The notes under the pieces were generated by a model. The model did no database searches and was not told the origin of the DNA. It worked only from the letters and a program-made list of their open reading frames with translations. A program made the position numbers and the translations under genes. A stretch of DNA of 64,000 bases from Loktanella sp. PT4BL (GTDB taxonomy: Bacteria > Pseudomonadota > Alphaproteobacteria > Rhodobacterales > Rhodobacteraceae): positions 1 to 64,000 of the forward strand of contig NZ_QJJL01000010.1 in assembly GCF_003201935.1 (NCBI RefSeq), written 5' to 3'. This document shows, piece by piece, positions 16,788 to 25,989 of the stretch. Positions within the stretch are counted from its first letter, which is position 1; the number at the start of each line of letters is the position of its first letter.

Positions 16788-17492
16788 TTAGTGTGCCTGT
16801 AAAAGCATTTCTTCCAGCCTGCCAGGTTCCAGCAAGTCCGCGCTTGGCAAGGTTTCGCGATTGCGCCCAGCATCAAACATCCAGGTCGTTCGCGATATTT
16901 TTAGGATTTTTTCTGGGTTCTGTTCGACGACCCAAATGACGGTCATGCCAGATTGGGCCAGCTCACAAACCCAATCGACGATCCGGTCGACAAAGATCGG
17001 CGCCAGTCCCGCAGTCGGTTCATCAAGCATCAAGACCTTCGGCGCACCAATCAACGCATTCGCAACAGCAAGCGTCTGCCGTTCGCCCCCTGACAACGTT
17101 GAAGCAAGCTGTGTCGAGCGTTCTTTCAGTATCGGGAACCGTTCATAGGTATTGTCGATACGCGCACCTGTGTCCGCAAAGTTAAGCGCCGAAGCCAATA
17201 AGTTGTCGCGCACCGTCATCTCTGCAAAGGTATTGTTCTCTTGCGGAACATAGCCGACGCCAGATCGTGTTGTTGCCAAAGCACTCAATTTAGTAAAAGA
17301 TTTTCCGTCAATCGTGATCTCGCCACGATCAACAGGTAAGTGACCAGCGATAGTTTTCATCAATGTGCTCTTGCCGGCACCGTTGGGTCCCAAAATACAT
17401 GTAATCTCGCCGGGCTCCGCGATAAAATTCATCCCATGCAAAATCGTGACCTTCCCATAGCCGCTGTGCAGCCCTTTGACTTCAAGTTTCAT
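16788..17492 (-). CDS. livF: Liv-type ABC ATP-binding protein (LivF class)
   Basis: This 234-residue ABC ATPase has Walker A GPNGAGKSTLMK near residue 37, signature LSGGERQ and Walker B VLMLDEPTAGLAP. Length and the NALIGAPKVLMLDEP segment fit LivF. The start is chosen at MKLEVKGL, where GGAG precedes by seven bases. It overlaps the LivG-class gene by about 11 bases. It energises the importer formed with the two permeases and the binding protein. Confidence 0.88.
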   Translation of the reverse strand: MKLEVKGLHSGYGKVTILHGMNFIAEPGEITCILGPNGAGKSTLMKTIAGHLPVDRGEITIDGKSFTKLSALATTRSGVGYVPQENNTFAEMTVRDNLLASALNFADTGARIDNTYERFPILKERSTQLASTLSGGERQTLAVANALIGAPKVLMLDEPTAGLAPIFVDRIVDWVCELAQSGMTVIWVVEQNPEKILKISRTTWMFDAGRNRETLPSADLLEPGRLEEMLLQAH

Positions 17493-18255
17493 GGTCTGCT
17501 CCAAGGTAGGCTGAAATTACCGCCGGGTCGTGACGAATAGAATCCGGATCACCCTCTGCAAGCAGCGCACCGTTCTGAAGAACAACGACGCTATCCGCAA
17601 TGTTTAGCAGAAAGGCCAAATTGTGTTCCACAACGATCAAAGTTGTACCGTCCGCATGAAGCTGCACCAGAATTTCCGACAGTTTCACTTGCAAGTTCGG
17701 ATCGACCCCTGCTGTGGGTTCGTCTAACAAAAGGATCGAGGGATCACGGTTCAGTTGGCGTGCAACCTCGAGCATGCGAAGTTCACCACCCGACAGGTTT
17801 GCAACTGAGTCATGCAACCGGTCCGCAAGCCCGACACGTTCAAGCGCGTGTTCCGCCTTTTCATGTAATTCCACATCTGCAGGGCGCCATCGTCCGAATA
17901 GTGCAGCAAGGGGCCCTTCTTCGGAATGCTCTGAACCGACGATGACATTGTCAATTACACTCAAAGACGGAAAAGCGCGTGGCGTCTGAAACGTCCGCCC
18001 AAGGCCGTGACCAGCGATTTCAGCAGCCTTGAGCGAAGACAGTTCCACACCATTCATGGCAACACGGCCTTGCGTCGGCTTCAATACACCCGAAATCAGA
18101 TTGAACGTTGTGGATTTGCCAGCTCCGTTGGGGCCGATCAACCCGAGAAAACCTCCACGATTAACATTAAAGCTGAGGCCGTGTTCACCGCCAACGGCCC
18201 GAAATCCATCAAAGTCCATTGCGACGTTCTCGACGCTAAGGATGATATCGCTCAT
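17482..18255 (-). CDS. livG: Liv-type ABC ATP-binding protein (LivG class)
   Basis: This 257-residue ABC ATPase has Walker A GPNGAGKSTTFNLISG, signature LSGGELRMLEVARQL and Walker B SILLLDEPTAGVDP. The C-terminal LLAEGDPDSIRHDPAVISAYLG is a LivG hallmark. The start MSDIILSV has AAGGAA upstream; ten extra in-frame codons upstream are probably not used. It overlaps the LivM-class permease stop. Confidence 0.9.
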   Translation of the reverse strand: MSDIILSVENVAMDFDGFRAVGGEHGLSFNVNRGGFLGLIGPNGAGKSTTFNLISGVLKPTQGRVAMNGVELSSLKAAEIAGHGLGRTFQTPRAFPSLSVIDNVIVGSEHSEEGPLAALFGRWRPADVELHEKAEHALERVGLADRLHDSVANLSGGELRMLEVARQLNRDPSILLLDEPTAGVDPNLQVKLSEILVQLHADGTTLIVVEHNLAFLLNIADSVVVLQNGALLAEGDPDSIRHDPAVISAYLGADHET

Positions 18256-19175
18256 GACGCGTTCCTTTTTGACAATTTTTCCCAAGGCCGCAATCTCAAT
18301 ACGAGTATGAACAGGATTCCCGTGACTATTTCTTCGACCGAAGCAGCAATCTGGGCACCACGTACAGTCTCGAACGGGACCCCTTTGACGAGTTCCTGAA
18401 ACAATACGAGAGCCATGGCTCCTAAAATCGCACCAACGATTGTCTTTTCACCAGCAAGCACGAGGGCGATCCAAACAAAAAATGTAACTTCTGCCGTAAA
18501 CATTGCAGGTGCGACCAAGGTGGTAATCATCGCATAAAGAGCTCCGGCAAACCCGATCGGAATTGCTGAGATAATAAACACCTGAAGCCGGATGCGGGCG
18601 TCGTCTTTGCCGACGGCCTGCGCCGCGATTTCATCATCATGTACGGCGTCAATTGTCCGGCCGAAGGGTGATTTCAACAGACGGTTAAACACAAAAGCCG
18701 TGACCAACATTAACACTACGGCAGCAAGCGCGTATCCGACAGTATCGCTCATACCCAGCGTTGTCGGGTCCGGACGTTCGACATTGGCAAGCCCAACACT
18801 CCCGTTACCAATCCGGCGCTCATTAAGAAGGAGGGAATGGAAAACTTCGGCAAAGGCAAACGTCGTCAACGCAAGGTATTCGCCGCGCAACCTGAGTGTC
18901 GGCCATCCGGTGACCAGCGCAAAAAGCAGCGACGCAACACCAGCGGCAAGGAAGCCGACGTACCAGGGCATGTCGAAACCAAACCGGTATTGGTCAAGGC
19001 CGCTTGGAGGCTCTTGTGTGAAAATTGCGTAGGCGTATGCACCTGCCGCAAAATAGGCTACGGTCCCGAAGTTGATCATGCCACCACGGGCATATTGAAG
19101 ATTTAGCGACAACGTCAGCACTGAGAAAATGGCCCCGAAGGTGAGTGTCGCGATAATGATTGCGTAAATAGTCAT
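18252..19175 (-). CDS. livM: Liv-type ABC permease (LivM class)
   Basis: This 307-residue membrane protein has about eight to nine hydrophobic spans and the LivM-type signatures LSLNLQYARGGMINFGTVAYFAAGAYAY and GRTIDAVHDDEIAAQAVGKD. Its start overlaps the LivH stop by four bases, giving a tightly coupled operon. It forms the membrane channel with LivH. Confidence 0.9.
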   Translation of the reverse strand: MTIYAIIIATLTFGAIFSVLTLSLNLQYARGGMINFGTVAYFAAGAYAYAIFTQEPPSGLDQYRFGFDMPWYVGFLAAGVASLLFALVTGWPTLRLRGEYLALTTFAFAEVFHSLLLNERRIGNGSVGLANVERPDPTTLGMSDTVGYALAAVVLMLVTAFVFNRLLKSPFGRTIDAVHDDEIAAQAVGKDDARIRLQVFIISAIPIGFAGALYAMITTLVAPAMFTAEVTFFVWIALVLAGEKTIVGAILGAMALVLFQELVKGVPFETVRGAQIAASVEEIVTGILFILVLRLRPWEKLSKRNAS

Positions 19176-20035
19176 CGTGATTTCTTCCCTGCTAGACCCT
19201 CTGGACGGAACATTAGCACCAGAATGACGACGCTAAAGGCGACAAGTGGACGATAGCCTGCGGGTATCCAGAATACCGACACATCCATAGCAACGCCGAT
19301 AATCAACCCTGCTGCGACGACCGCATAAAGTGAGCCGAGCCCCGCAAGGATTGCGACAGCAAGTATCTGTAGTATTTGGTTAAATGCGATATCGGTCGAC
19401 AGTGTCGCAATTACAGCAAGCATGACACCTGCGAGACCTGCGAGACCCGACGAAATAAGCCACGTAATGCGCGAGGTCGATTTCACATCAATGCCGCGAG
19501 ACGCTGCAAGCTCCGGGTTGGCTGACATGGCCCGGATCGCAAGGCCCATTGGTGTTTTGTTAAGAAACAACGCGAGGCCGACTGTTGCCAAAGCCGCGAA
19601 AACAACGACGATCATCTGGTAATTCGTGATCCGCACTCCCCAAAATCGGTAACTTTCAGCAAGCGGAATGTCCAGGCTGCGAATTCCGGTCCCGACGATG
19701 GCATCAACCGACCCGCCAAGGACATAGTGCACGCCGACGGACGTAATGAGCAAGATTGCCGGACCAAGCGCACGGATTGGATCATACACAACACGTCCAA
19801 TAATCAACCCGACAAAAGCTGTAAAAACGATCCCAACCATTGCCGAGGGAATGATGTGCCAGCCCCAAATCACGTTTAGCCCCCATGTGGTAAAGGCCGA
19901 CACGCCAAGCAATTCAGGGTGCGCAATATTCAGAAATCCCTCAACGCGGCGGGTGAATGAAAAACCGATCGTTGCAAGAATAAGAAAAGACCCCGTAACA
20001 AGACCGGTAAGCACAAGCTGGAAGAAAACTGTCAT
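19172..20035 (-). CDS. livH: Liv-type ABC permease (LivH class)
   Basis: This 287-residue membrane protein is first in the Liv operon. It has the LivH-type IAHPELLGVSAFTTWGLNV and AIRAMSANPELAASRGIDV segments and multiple hydrophobic helices. Its promoter region contains a palindrome and the same GAAGYATRC-type motif found before the Mo-hydroxylase and decarboxylase genes. This links the importer to the pyridine pathway rather than to amino acid uptake. Confidence 0.9.
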   Translation of the reverse strand: MTVFFQLVLTGLVTGSFLILATIGFSFTRRVEGFLNIAHPELLGVSAFTTWGLNVIWGWHIIPSAMVGIVFTAFVGLIIGRVVYDPIRALGPAILLITSVGVHYVLGGSVDAIVGTGIRSLDIPLAESYRFWGVRITNYQMIVVVFAALATVGLALFLNKTPMGLAIRAMSANPELAASRGIDVKSTSRITWLISSGLAGLAGVMLAVIATLSTDIAFNQILQILAVAILAGLGSLYAVVAAGLIIGVAMDVSVFWIPAGYRPLVAFSVVILVLMFRPEGLAGKKSR

Positions 20036-20137
20036 CGGCCCGCCCCTTCGATCTGATCGGATTTGCCAACCGCCAGATCCGGCCCGCAGAGCATATCTGC
20101 TGTTGCTTGAAAATAAATCATCTCACAGTTTTCCCTC

Positions 20138-20166
20138 ATGCTTTTTAAGAAGCATACCCCCTTAAA
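20138..20166. promoter_or_regulatory. Operator-like motif before the Liv operon
   Basis: The top strand reads GAAGCATACCCCCTTAAA at 20149-20166. This overlaps a near-perfect palindrome (ATGCTTTTTAAGAAGCAT, 20138-20155). The site is 100-130 bases upstream of livH in a 305-base AT-rich gap that holds no gene. The GAAGYATRCYYC core recurs at 20929 and 29798. MarR proteins bind such short palindromes, so this is a candidate site for the MarR protein encoded next door. Confidence 0.45.
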
Positions 20167-20340
20167 TGAAATCCGCAAAGTATTTATTCATGTGATTAAT
20201 TAATTTGTTTAAGTTATTGTTTAAGCTTTATAATATAAGAAAATACACACCTTATGAGCAGTGATTTCGACGCTAGCTTCACTGGAAATCACCGCTCCAC
20301 AGCCGAAAAACTTGTTCAGTCGCGCACTGCCCAGAGTGAT

Positions 20341-20859
20341 TCAAGCCATAGGTGCGCGGCTGAATTCGTTATTTGCCTCGATCAGGCGACTCAGCAAATC
20401 GATGAAAACTGCTTGCTCTTCAGCGTTGAGCGGACTCATCAGTTTGTCCTGCGCTGCCGCCATGGCGGGCTGCATTTTTTTAATAAGCATGCGCCCTGCC
20501 TGCGTGATCCGTACAACGTTTGCGCGCGCGTCGTCTTTCGACGGCTCTCGCGTCACCAGATCATTACGCACCAGTCTTTTAATGACATCTGCGCCACTGG
20601 TACGGTCGATGCCTACAGCTTTGGACAAAGTTAGTTGATCTAGGCCGTCATTTTCCTGCAAGACCGACAAAATAGCAAATTGAACAGCCGTCACACCGTC
20701 GGCTCCGCATGCTTCAGCAAACAAACCGACATGAATCTGGTGCAACCGGCGTATCAAATAACCCGGCCTGCTCCAAAGTTGTTTATAACGGCCAGCTAGT
20801 TGAGGCATGTGATCGCTTGATGTCATAACGTGACGATACTTGGGTTTGTATTGATTCAT
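20341..20859 (-). CDS. MarR-family transcriptional regulator
   Basis: This 172-residue protein has a winged helix at about residues 60-125 (VTAVQFAILSVLQENDGLDQ, then SKAVGIDRTSGADVIKRLV and the wing REPSKDDARANVVRITQAG). AGGAGG lies upstream of MNQYKPKYRH, which sets the start. It is divergent from the molybdenum-hydroxylase operon and upstream of the Liv operon. MarR repressors control known nicotinate (NicR) and picolinate (PicR) gene clusters and respond to hydroxylated pyridine intermediates. The same job is inferred here. Confidence 0.87.
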   Translation of the reverse strand: MNQYKPKYRHVMTSSDHMPQLAGRYKQLWSRPGYLIRRLHQIHVGLFAEACGADGVTAVQFAILSVLQENDGLDQLTLSKAVGIDRTSGADVIKRLVRNDLVTREPSKDDARANVVRITQAGRMLIKKMQPAMAAAQDKLMSPLNAEEQAVFIDLLSRLIEANNEFSRAPMA

Positions 20860-20928
20860 TAACAGTTGCCTCCTGTACAGCTTGTGGAGGTTACTAAACC
20901 AATTACGAGTTGCTAACAAATTAATTGA

Positions 20929-20947
20929 GAAGTATGCTCCTTATAAT
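20929..20947 (+). promoter_or_regulatory. Promoter and operator-like motif of the Mo-hydroxylase operon
   Basis: GAAGTATGCTCC at 20929-20940 is followed directly by TATAAT at 20942-20947, a consensus -10 box 38 bases before the ATG. No good -35 box is seen. A protein bound to the motif would cover the spacer between -35 and -10, the usual position for repression. The motif is shared with the Liv and decarboxylase promoters. Confidence 0.5.
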
Positions 20948-20984
20948 CACGGTTTAACTTCAATTTCAACGAGGAGGTCGCGAC

Positions 20985-23339
20985 ATGAAGACAGGTATTG
21001 GTGCAAAGGTTCCCCGCAAAGAAGACGCGCGCCACCTGAACGGGACTGCCCAATTCGTCGGTGATATTAAGATGTCGCACCTGTGGGAGGCCGCATATGT
21101 CCGCAGCCCCCTTGCCCATGCAAAGATAAAATCAATCACCAAACCAGAAGGGTTTGAGGACCGGGTGTTTTCGATGGCCGACATGGTCGGGCTTGGACCG
21201 ATAGCGGCTCAATCAACGCTCCCCACATACAATCAGTCTAATCACTGGCCATTGGCCAAAGATAAGGTCAGGTTTGTAGGCGAATGTATTGTCATGTGCG
21301 TGGCGCCCACGCGCGCCGAGGCAGAGGATCTAGCGGAGGCCGTCATTGTGGATCTGGAGCCTCTGCCAGTTCATGTCACGGTCGATACTGCCCTTGCCCC
21401 GAACGCCGAAAAGCTCCACGATGAATGGGAAAACAACCTGTTTCTGACAACGCAGTTCGACACCGACCTTACCGAAATCCGCAAAACCGCCGCCGTTGTC
21501 GTCGAGCGCGAGTATTCAACGGCACGGCAATGCATGGCTCCAATGGAGGGTAAAGGCGCGCTGGCCTATTGGGACGGCAAAGCAGATCAGCTTGTGATAT
21601 ACACCTCTACACAGGTACCTCATTTAATCCGCACAGGCTTGGCTGAATGTATGGGCCTTGATCAGGGCGAGGTACGAGTCATTGCACCCGATGTCGGCGG
21701 AGGCTTTGGTTACAAATGCGTCTTGCAGCCAGAAGAGCTGACAGTGGGGTGGGCTGCCAAACATCTTGGCCGGCCCATCCGCTGGACCGAAGACCGGCGC
21801 GAACATCTGACTGCCGGTGCCAATACGCGCGAACACAAATACAAAATGACGGCTTATGCTGATGATACCGGTCGCCTTCTCGGCGTGGATGCCGATATCT
21901 GGGTCGATGTCGGCGCCTATTCCGTATGGCCGTTCACCGCCTGCCTCGAGGCTGCACAAGCAGGAGGCAACCTGCCCGGACCGTATGATCTGGGCGCTTA
22001 TGCTTGCCGGACCTATTCGGTCGCCACAAACAAGCCGGGATTCACGCCCTACCGCGGCGTAGCGCGCCCTGGCGTCTGTTTCGCGATGGAGCTGACGATT
22101 GACGCCATTGCGCGCGCGGTGGGTCGTGATCCGCTTGATGTGCGCCGCCTGAATCTGGTTCCCGGCAGCAAGATGCCTTACACGAACATCACCGGAAAAT
22201 TCTATGACACCGGTGATTATCCGGAAGCGGCGCGTCAGGCTGCCGAAATGATCGACGCAAAATCTTTTGCGAAACGCAAAGCAGAAGCGGCCAGCACGGG
22301 GCGGCATCTGGGGATCGGATTTTCGTCGTTCACAGAACAATCCGCACACGGCACAAAGGTATTCGCGTCCTGGGGGCTTGCGCTCGTGCCAGGCTACGAA
22401 CAGGCGATGGTGAAACTGGCCCCGACCGGATCGGTCGAAGTCAAGTCAGGCAACCAAACAACAGGGCAAGGCCTCGAGACGACAATCGCGCAAGTGGCCA
22501 GTGACTGGCTGTCACTTGATATTTCCAGCATCAAGGTAACGATGGGCGATACGGGCATGACGCCCTATTCAACGGGCGCTTATGCGTCGCGCGGGATGGT
22601 GATGGCAGGTGGTGCTGTGTCAAAAGCATCCGAAGAGCTGGCCCGCCGTATTCGGGTACTGGGTGCCCATCTCCTGCAATGCAAAGCGGAAGAAACCGAA
22701 CTGAAAGACGGTGCCGTCTTCAGAGGCGCAGCGTCGGTCAGCCTGAAACAGATCGCTCAGGCTTGGTATTTGCGGCCAGATCTGTTGCCCGACAATATCG
22801 AAACCACCGGAATGGAAGTCACCGAAGGATACAAGCCAACCATTGATACCGGTGTCTTTACGTATGCCACCCATGCCGCCGTCGTCGAAGTCGACATCGA
22901 AACCGGCAAGGTCGACATCCTCGATTATGTGATTTTCGAAGATTGCGGAACGCGGGTGAACCCGCTGATCCTTGATGGTCAATCTTATGGGGGTGCCGCG
23001 CAGGGGATCGGTACCGCACTTTTTGAAGAGGTGATTTATGACAGCGCGGGCCAGCCGCTGACCTCTACACTGGCGGACTATATCCTTCCGGGCCCTGCGG
23101 AATTGCCCAGTTTCCGCCTTGGTCATTCTGAATCGCCTTCGCCCTACTCGCGTCACGGGATCAAGGGCGTCGGCGAAGGAGCCGCAATCGCTCCCAGCGG
23201 GGCACTGGTGAACGCGATCAACGATGCGCTCACTCCGTTTGGGGCCGAGATTAACAGCATTCCAGCCACGCCGCACCGCATACTTCAGGCGATATTCGAC
23301 GCCCGCGATGCCCGCGAAATGTTGGAGGCGGCAGAATGA
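20985..23339 (+). CDS. Xanthine-dehydrogenase-family molybdopterin hydroxylase, large subunit
   Basis: This 784-residue catalytic subunit of a molybdenum hydroxylase adds OH from water to an electron-poor ring carbon. The aldehyde-oxidase a/b hammerhead domain is N-terminal (KVPRKEDARHLNGTAQFVGD). Molybdopterin-contact segments include APDVGGGFGYKC and PYRGVARPGVCFAMEL, and the catalytic Glu is E731 in GVGEG. The CO-dehydrogenase signature AYxCSFR is absent (it reads TPYRGVARP), so it is not a form I CO dehydrogenase. It has a strong ribosome site (GAGGAGG). With the next two genes it forms a complete three-component enzyme, inferred to hydroxylate a pyridine carboxylate. Confidence 0.88.
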   Translation: MKTGIGAKVPRKEDARHLNGTAQFVGDIKMSHLWEAAYVRSPLAHAKIKSITKPEGFEDRVFSMADMVGLGPIAAQSTLPTYNQSNHWPLAKDKVRFVGECIVMCVAPTRAEAEDLAEAVIVDLEPLPVHVTVDTALAPNAEKLHDEWENNLFLTTQFDTDLTEIRKTAAVVVEREYSTARQCMAPMEGKGALAYWDGKADQLVIYTSTQVPHLIRTGLAECMGLDQGEVRVIAPDVGGGFGYKCVLQPEELTVGWAAKHLGRPIRWTEDRREHLTAGANTREHKYKMTAYADDTGRLLGVDADIWVDVGAYSVWPFTACLEAAQAGGNLPGPYDLGAYACRTYSVATNKPGFTPYRGVARPGVCFAMELTIDAIARAVGRDPLDVRRLNLVPGSKMPYTNITGKFYDTGDYPEAARQAAEMIDAKSFAKRKAEAASTGRHLGIGFSSFTEQSAHGTKVFASWGLALVPGYEQAMVKLAPTGSVEVKSGNQTTGQGLETTIAQVASDWLSLDISSIKVTMGDTGMTPYSTGAYASRGMVMAGGAVSKASEELARRIRVLGAHLLQCKAEETELKDGAVFRGAASVSLKQIAQAWYLRPDLLPDNIETTGMEVTEGYKPTIDTGVFTYATHAAVVEVDIETGKVDILDYVIFEDCGTRVNPLILDGQSYGGAAQGIGTALFEEVIYDSAGQPLTSTLADYILPGPAELPSFRLGHSESPSPYSRHGIKGVGEGAAIAPSGALVNAINDALTPFGAEINSIPATPHRILQAIFDARDAREMLEAAE

Positions 23340-24160
23340 AACCAGTTCCTTTTTCACACAATATCGCTGACACACTACAGCTCGCCAGCAAGGCACTCAA
23401 CACTGACGGCAGCAAGATTATCGCAGGCGGTCAATCCATTGGTCCTATGCTCAACCTGCGCCTAGTGCGCCCGACAACCCTGATTGGCGTCACCCGACTG
23501 GAAGAGCTGCAAAAAATTCATATAATAGGCGACACTCTGTCCATCGGTGCTGCCGTCACACATGCACGCATCGAAGACGGCATCGATGGTGTCGATCTTC
23601 CGCCCATGATGCGCCATGTGGCCCGCAGCATCGCCTACCGCGCCGTCCGGAACAAAGGCACATTGGGCGGGTCACTTGCCCACGCGGATCCCGCGGCCGA
23701 TTGGGTCACAACAATGACAGCACTTGATGCGCAACTCGTGATCAGGGACGCGCGCGGAAAATCGCGGCGTGAACCGATGGCCAGTTTCATGCGCGGTGCC
23801 TATCGGACGGGATTGCAACAGGACGAATGTATCACCGCCGTGGAAATGCCCGTTGCCATGGGACAGGCCTTATGGGGGTACGATAAAATCTGCCGCAAGG
23901 TCGGAGAATTTGCAGATGCGATCGGTGCGATCGTGATACACCCAGATTTGAAATATGCCCGCGTCGTCGTTGGTGCGACAGAAGATGCACCGCTACTGCT
24001 GCCGGACATGGCCCGCGAAATTGCGCGCACCGCAACCGCTCCTTCACTGGGTGACATCGACAGCACGCTCGCGACATATCTGCCCGGCGCGTCACGCGTG
24101 AAAAGACAACTGTTGAAAACCGCCCTGTCGCGCGCCATTGCAAAGGTTATACCATCATGA
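23336..24160 (+). CDS. Molybdenum hydroxylase FAD subunit (CoxM-like)
   Basis: This 274-residue FAD-binding medium subunit contains the flavin loops IIAGGQSIGPMLNLRL and RAVRNKGTLGGSLAHADPAAD, both hallmarks of the family. It passes electrons from the iron-sulfur subunit onward. Both its start and stop overlap the neighbours by four bases, so the three genes are translated as a unit. Confidence 0.9.
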   Translation: MKPVPFSHNIADTLQLASKALNTDGSKIIAGGQSIGPMLNLRLVRPTTLIGVTRLEELQKIHIIGDTLSIGAAVTHARIEDGIDGVDLPPMMRHVARSIAYRAVRNKGTLGGSLAHADPAADWVTTMTALDAQLVIRDARGKSRREPMASFMRGAYRTGLQQDECITAVEMPVAMGQALWGYDKICRKVGEFADAIGAIVIHPDLKYARVVVGATEDAPLLLPDMAREIARTATAPSLGDIDSTLATYLPGASRVKRQLLKTALSRAIAKVIPS

Positions 24161-25332
24161 ATGCCACCGTTACGCCTTCTGTCGCCAAACAGCCAGTATC
24201 GTTGATAGTGAACAACATGCCCGAGACTGTTCACGTAACTCCGCGCACGACACTGGCGGAAATTCTGCGCGACCATCTGGATCTGACGGGAACACATCTG
24301 GGCTGTGAACAGGGTGTATGTGGCGCCTGCACGGTCATGGTGGACGGACGTCCGGAACGCGCGTGCCTGACCTTTGCCGTATCTTGCGAAGGTGCCGCAG
24401 TCGAAACTGTCGAAGGATTCAAAGGCGACGATCTGATGGATCGACTACGGGCCGCGTTTCACCGCAATCACGCGCTACAATGCGGGTTTTGCACACCCGG
24501 CATGCTCGCAACTGCGCGCGATCTGGTCGAACGGCTCGATACCGCCGACGAAGTGCGCATCCGCAACGAATTGTCAGGAAATTTGTGCCGTTGCACCGGA
24601 TACGTCGGGATTGTAAACTCCATCATGCAAGTGATCGAAGAAAGGCGCGCATGCGGCCTTCCGTGCACCGGTACGCCGCGCCTTGACCGCGCCCCACCGA
24701 CAGGATTCGCGCCCTTTGATGCTGACATCTTCAAACAACCGTCAGCCCCCGCCGTGTCATCCGGGACGATGACTGTTGAAAACGGATGGTCTGTCGTCAA
24801 ACGCGAGGTCGCGATCAACCATTCATCGGATACCGTCTGGGCGCATTTTTCAGATCTGGACGCGGTCGCGGCCTGTCTGCCGGGGGCGAAACTCGCCCAA
24901 CATGACGACAGCACTTTTGAAGGTCATATCAGCGTCGCCTTTGGCCCCATTGCTGCAAAATTCGAAGGCGAGGGCACCTATAAAACCGACGATAGTACCC
25001 GCATCGGCACCGTATCGGGGCGCGGCAAGGATCGCGGCGGCCAATCCGCAGTCGAAGGTGAACTAAGCTATACAGTCCGGCGCGCGCAAGGCAACCCGGA
25101 TGCGTCCGTCGTGGATGTCGGGTTCCGGTTCCGTATTCAAGGCATTCTTGGCCAGTTTAACCGGCCCGAACTGGTCAACGGTTTTGTCGATTATATTCTG
25201 GGCGAGTTTGTCGCCAACTGCGACTCCGTCTTATCGGGGGGCGAATTGCGCTACAACAAAGGCATCAGCGCGTTTACCATGATCCGCGTCATTATCGCTG
25301 GCAAACTGCGGGCCTTGTTTCAGCGAAGCTGA
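24157..25332 (+). CDS. Iron-sulfur subunit fused to a CoxG-like SRPBCC domain
   Basis: Residues 10-165 form a normal small subunit with two [2Fe-2S] sites: the plant-ferredoxin type CEQGVCGACTVMVDGRPERAC and the helical type CGFCTPGM with CRCTGY. After a Pro-rich linker (165-200), residues 205-391 form a CoxG/SRPBCC domain (VKREVAINHSSDTVWAHFSD, then GAKLAQHDDSTFEGHISVAF). Stand-alone CoxG binds quinone or lipid and links CO dehydrogenase to the membrane. The fused form may therefore deliver electrons from ring hydroxylation straight to the quinone pool. At 391 residues it is more than twice the usual small-subunit length. Confidence 0.87.
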   Translation: MNATVTPSVAKQPVSLIVNNMPETVHVTPRTTLAEILRDHLDLTGTHLGCEQGVCGACTVMVDGRPERACLTFAVSCEGAAVETVEGFKGDDLMDRLRAAFHRNHALQCGFCTPGMLATARDLVERLDTADEVRIRNELSGNLCRCTGYVGIVNSIMQVIEERRACGLPCTGTPRLDRAPPTGFAPFDADIFKQPSAPAVSSGTMTVENGWSVVKREVAINHSSDTVWAHFSDLDAVAACLPGAKLAQHDDSTFEGHISVAFGPIAAKFEGEGTYKTDDSTRIGTVSGRGKDRGGQSAVEGELSYTVRRAQGNPDASVVDVGFRFRIQGILGQFNRPELVNGFVDYILGEFVANCDSVLSGGELRYNKGISAFTMIRVIIAGKLRALFQRS

Positions 25333-25348
25333 CTGCCCAACGGTCCCT

Positions 25349-25398
25349 AACAAAAAAGTGGGCGCGAACGATAATACGTTCGCGCCCACTTTTTTGTT
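25349..25398. terminator. Bidirectional intrinsic terminator
   Basis: A perfect 22-bp inverted repeat (25349-25370 and 25377-25398) has a six-base ATAATA loop. The GC-rich core GTGGGCGCGAACG is flanked by A-runs on one side and T-runs on the other, so it works on both strands. It separates the convergent Mo-hydroxylase and Rieske operons. Confidence 0.95.
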
Positions 25399-25431
25399 AA
25401 AAACAGTCTTTTGTCAGACCGGACTGTTATG

Positions 25432-25989
25432 TCAGACTGGTAGGACGAGCGCATTATGGACAAGCAGCGTATCATAAATCGCGATGCGTGATTTCAACAA
25501 AAGGCTACCGTTGCCCTGTGTCTCAAAAATATCCTGCATCCGTCCGGCCATATGCAGACGCCCCTCGGGCAATTCAGCCAGCACCTCGATCAGGATAAAA
25601 TTGGTTTCGGACCTGATTGTCCCAGTGTCGTCTATGCCCAAGATACGGGTATTTGTCATAAAGTGGCGCAAATATCGCGGGCCGAACATGGAGGTCTTGG
25701 CGATCGCCATCGCACGATCTTTCATCATGTTCTTGCCTTCGCAGTAGACAAGCCCCACAGGAAGCCCGTGATCGTAGTTTTCACGGCTGACGATATTGTA
25801 AAATCCGTCTTCCGTGAAAAACTCTGGCCAGTCTTCCAGATCACCGTCGTCAAGTACGGCACAATAGATCGCGTTAAACGCCTCGACTGCGTATCGGGCA
25901 TCGCGCACGGCGGGGCTCGTGGCACGCTGCAACGCGCCTGTCACGTCTTTCAGTCCGACATCAAGTGACGGTTTTGTTTCGCGGCTCAT
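25432..25989 (-). CDS. Rieske aromatic-ring oxygenase beta subunit
   Basis: This 185-residue protein has the NTF2-like fold of ring-hydroxylating dioxygenase small subunits. Recognisable segments are DWPEFFTEDGFYNIVSRENY, GPRYLRHFMTNTRI and RMQDIFETQGNGSLLLKSRIAIYDT. It is structural and pairs with the alpha domain encoded by the overlapping upstream gene (four-base overlap). Last gene of the operon, it ends just before the bidirectional terminator. Confidence 0.87.
   Translation of the reverse strand: MSRETKPSLDVGLKDVTGALQRATSPAVRDARYAVEAFNAIYCAVLDDGDLEDWPEFFTEDGFYNIVSRENYDHGLPVGLVYCEGKNMMKDRAMAIAKTSMFGPRYLRHFMTNTRILGIDDTGTIRSETNFILIEVLAELPEGRLHMAGRMQDIFETQGNGSLLLKSRIAIYDTLLVHNALVLPV

Noticed and set aside
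20985..25332. Carbon monoxide dehydrogenase (CoxLMS plus CoxG)
   Set aside because: The large subunit lacks the AYxCSFR active-site loop of form I CO dehydrogenase, and all neighbours belong to pyridine catabolism.
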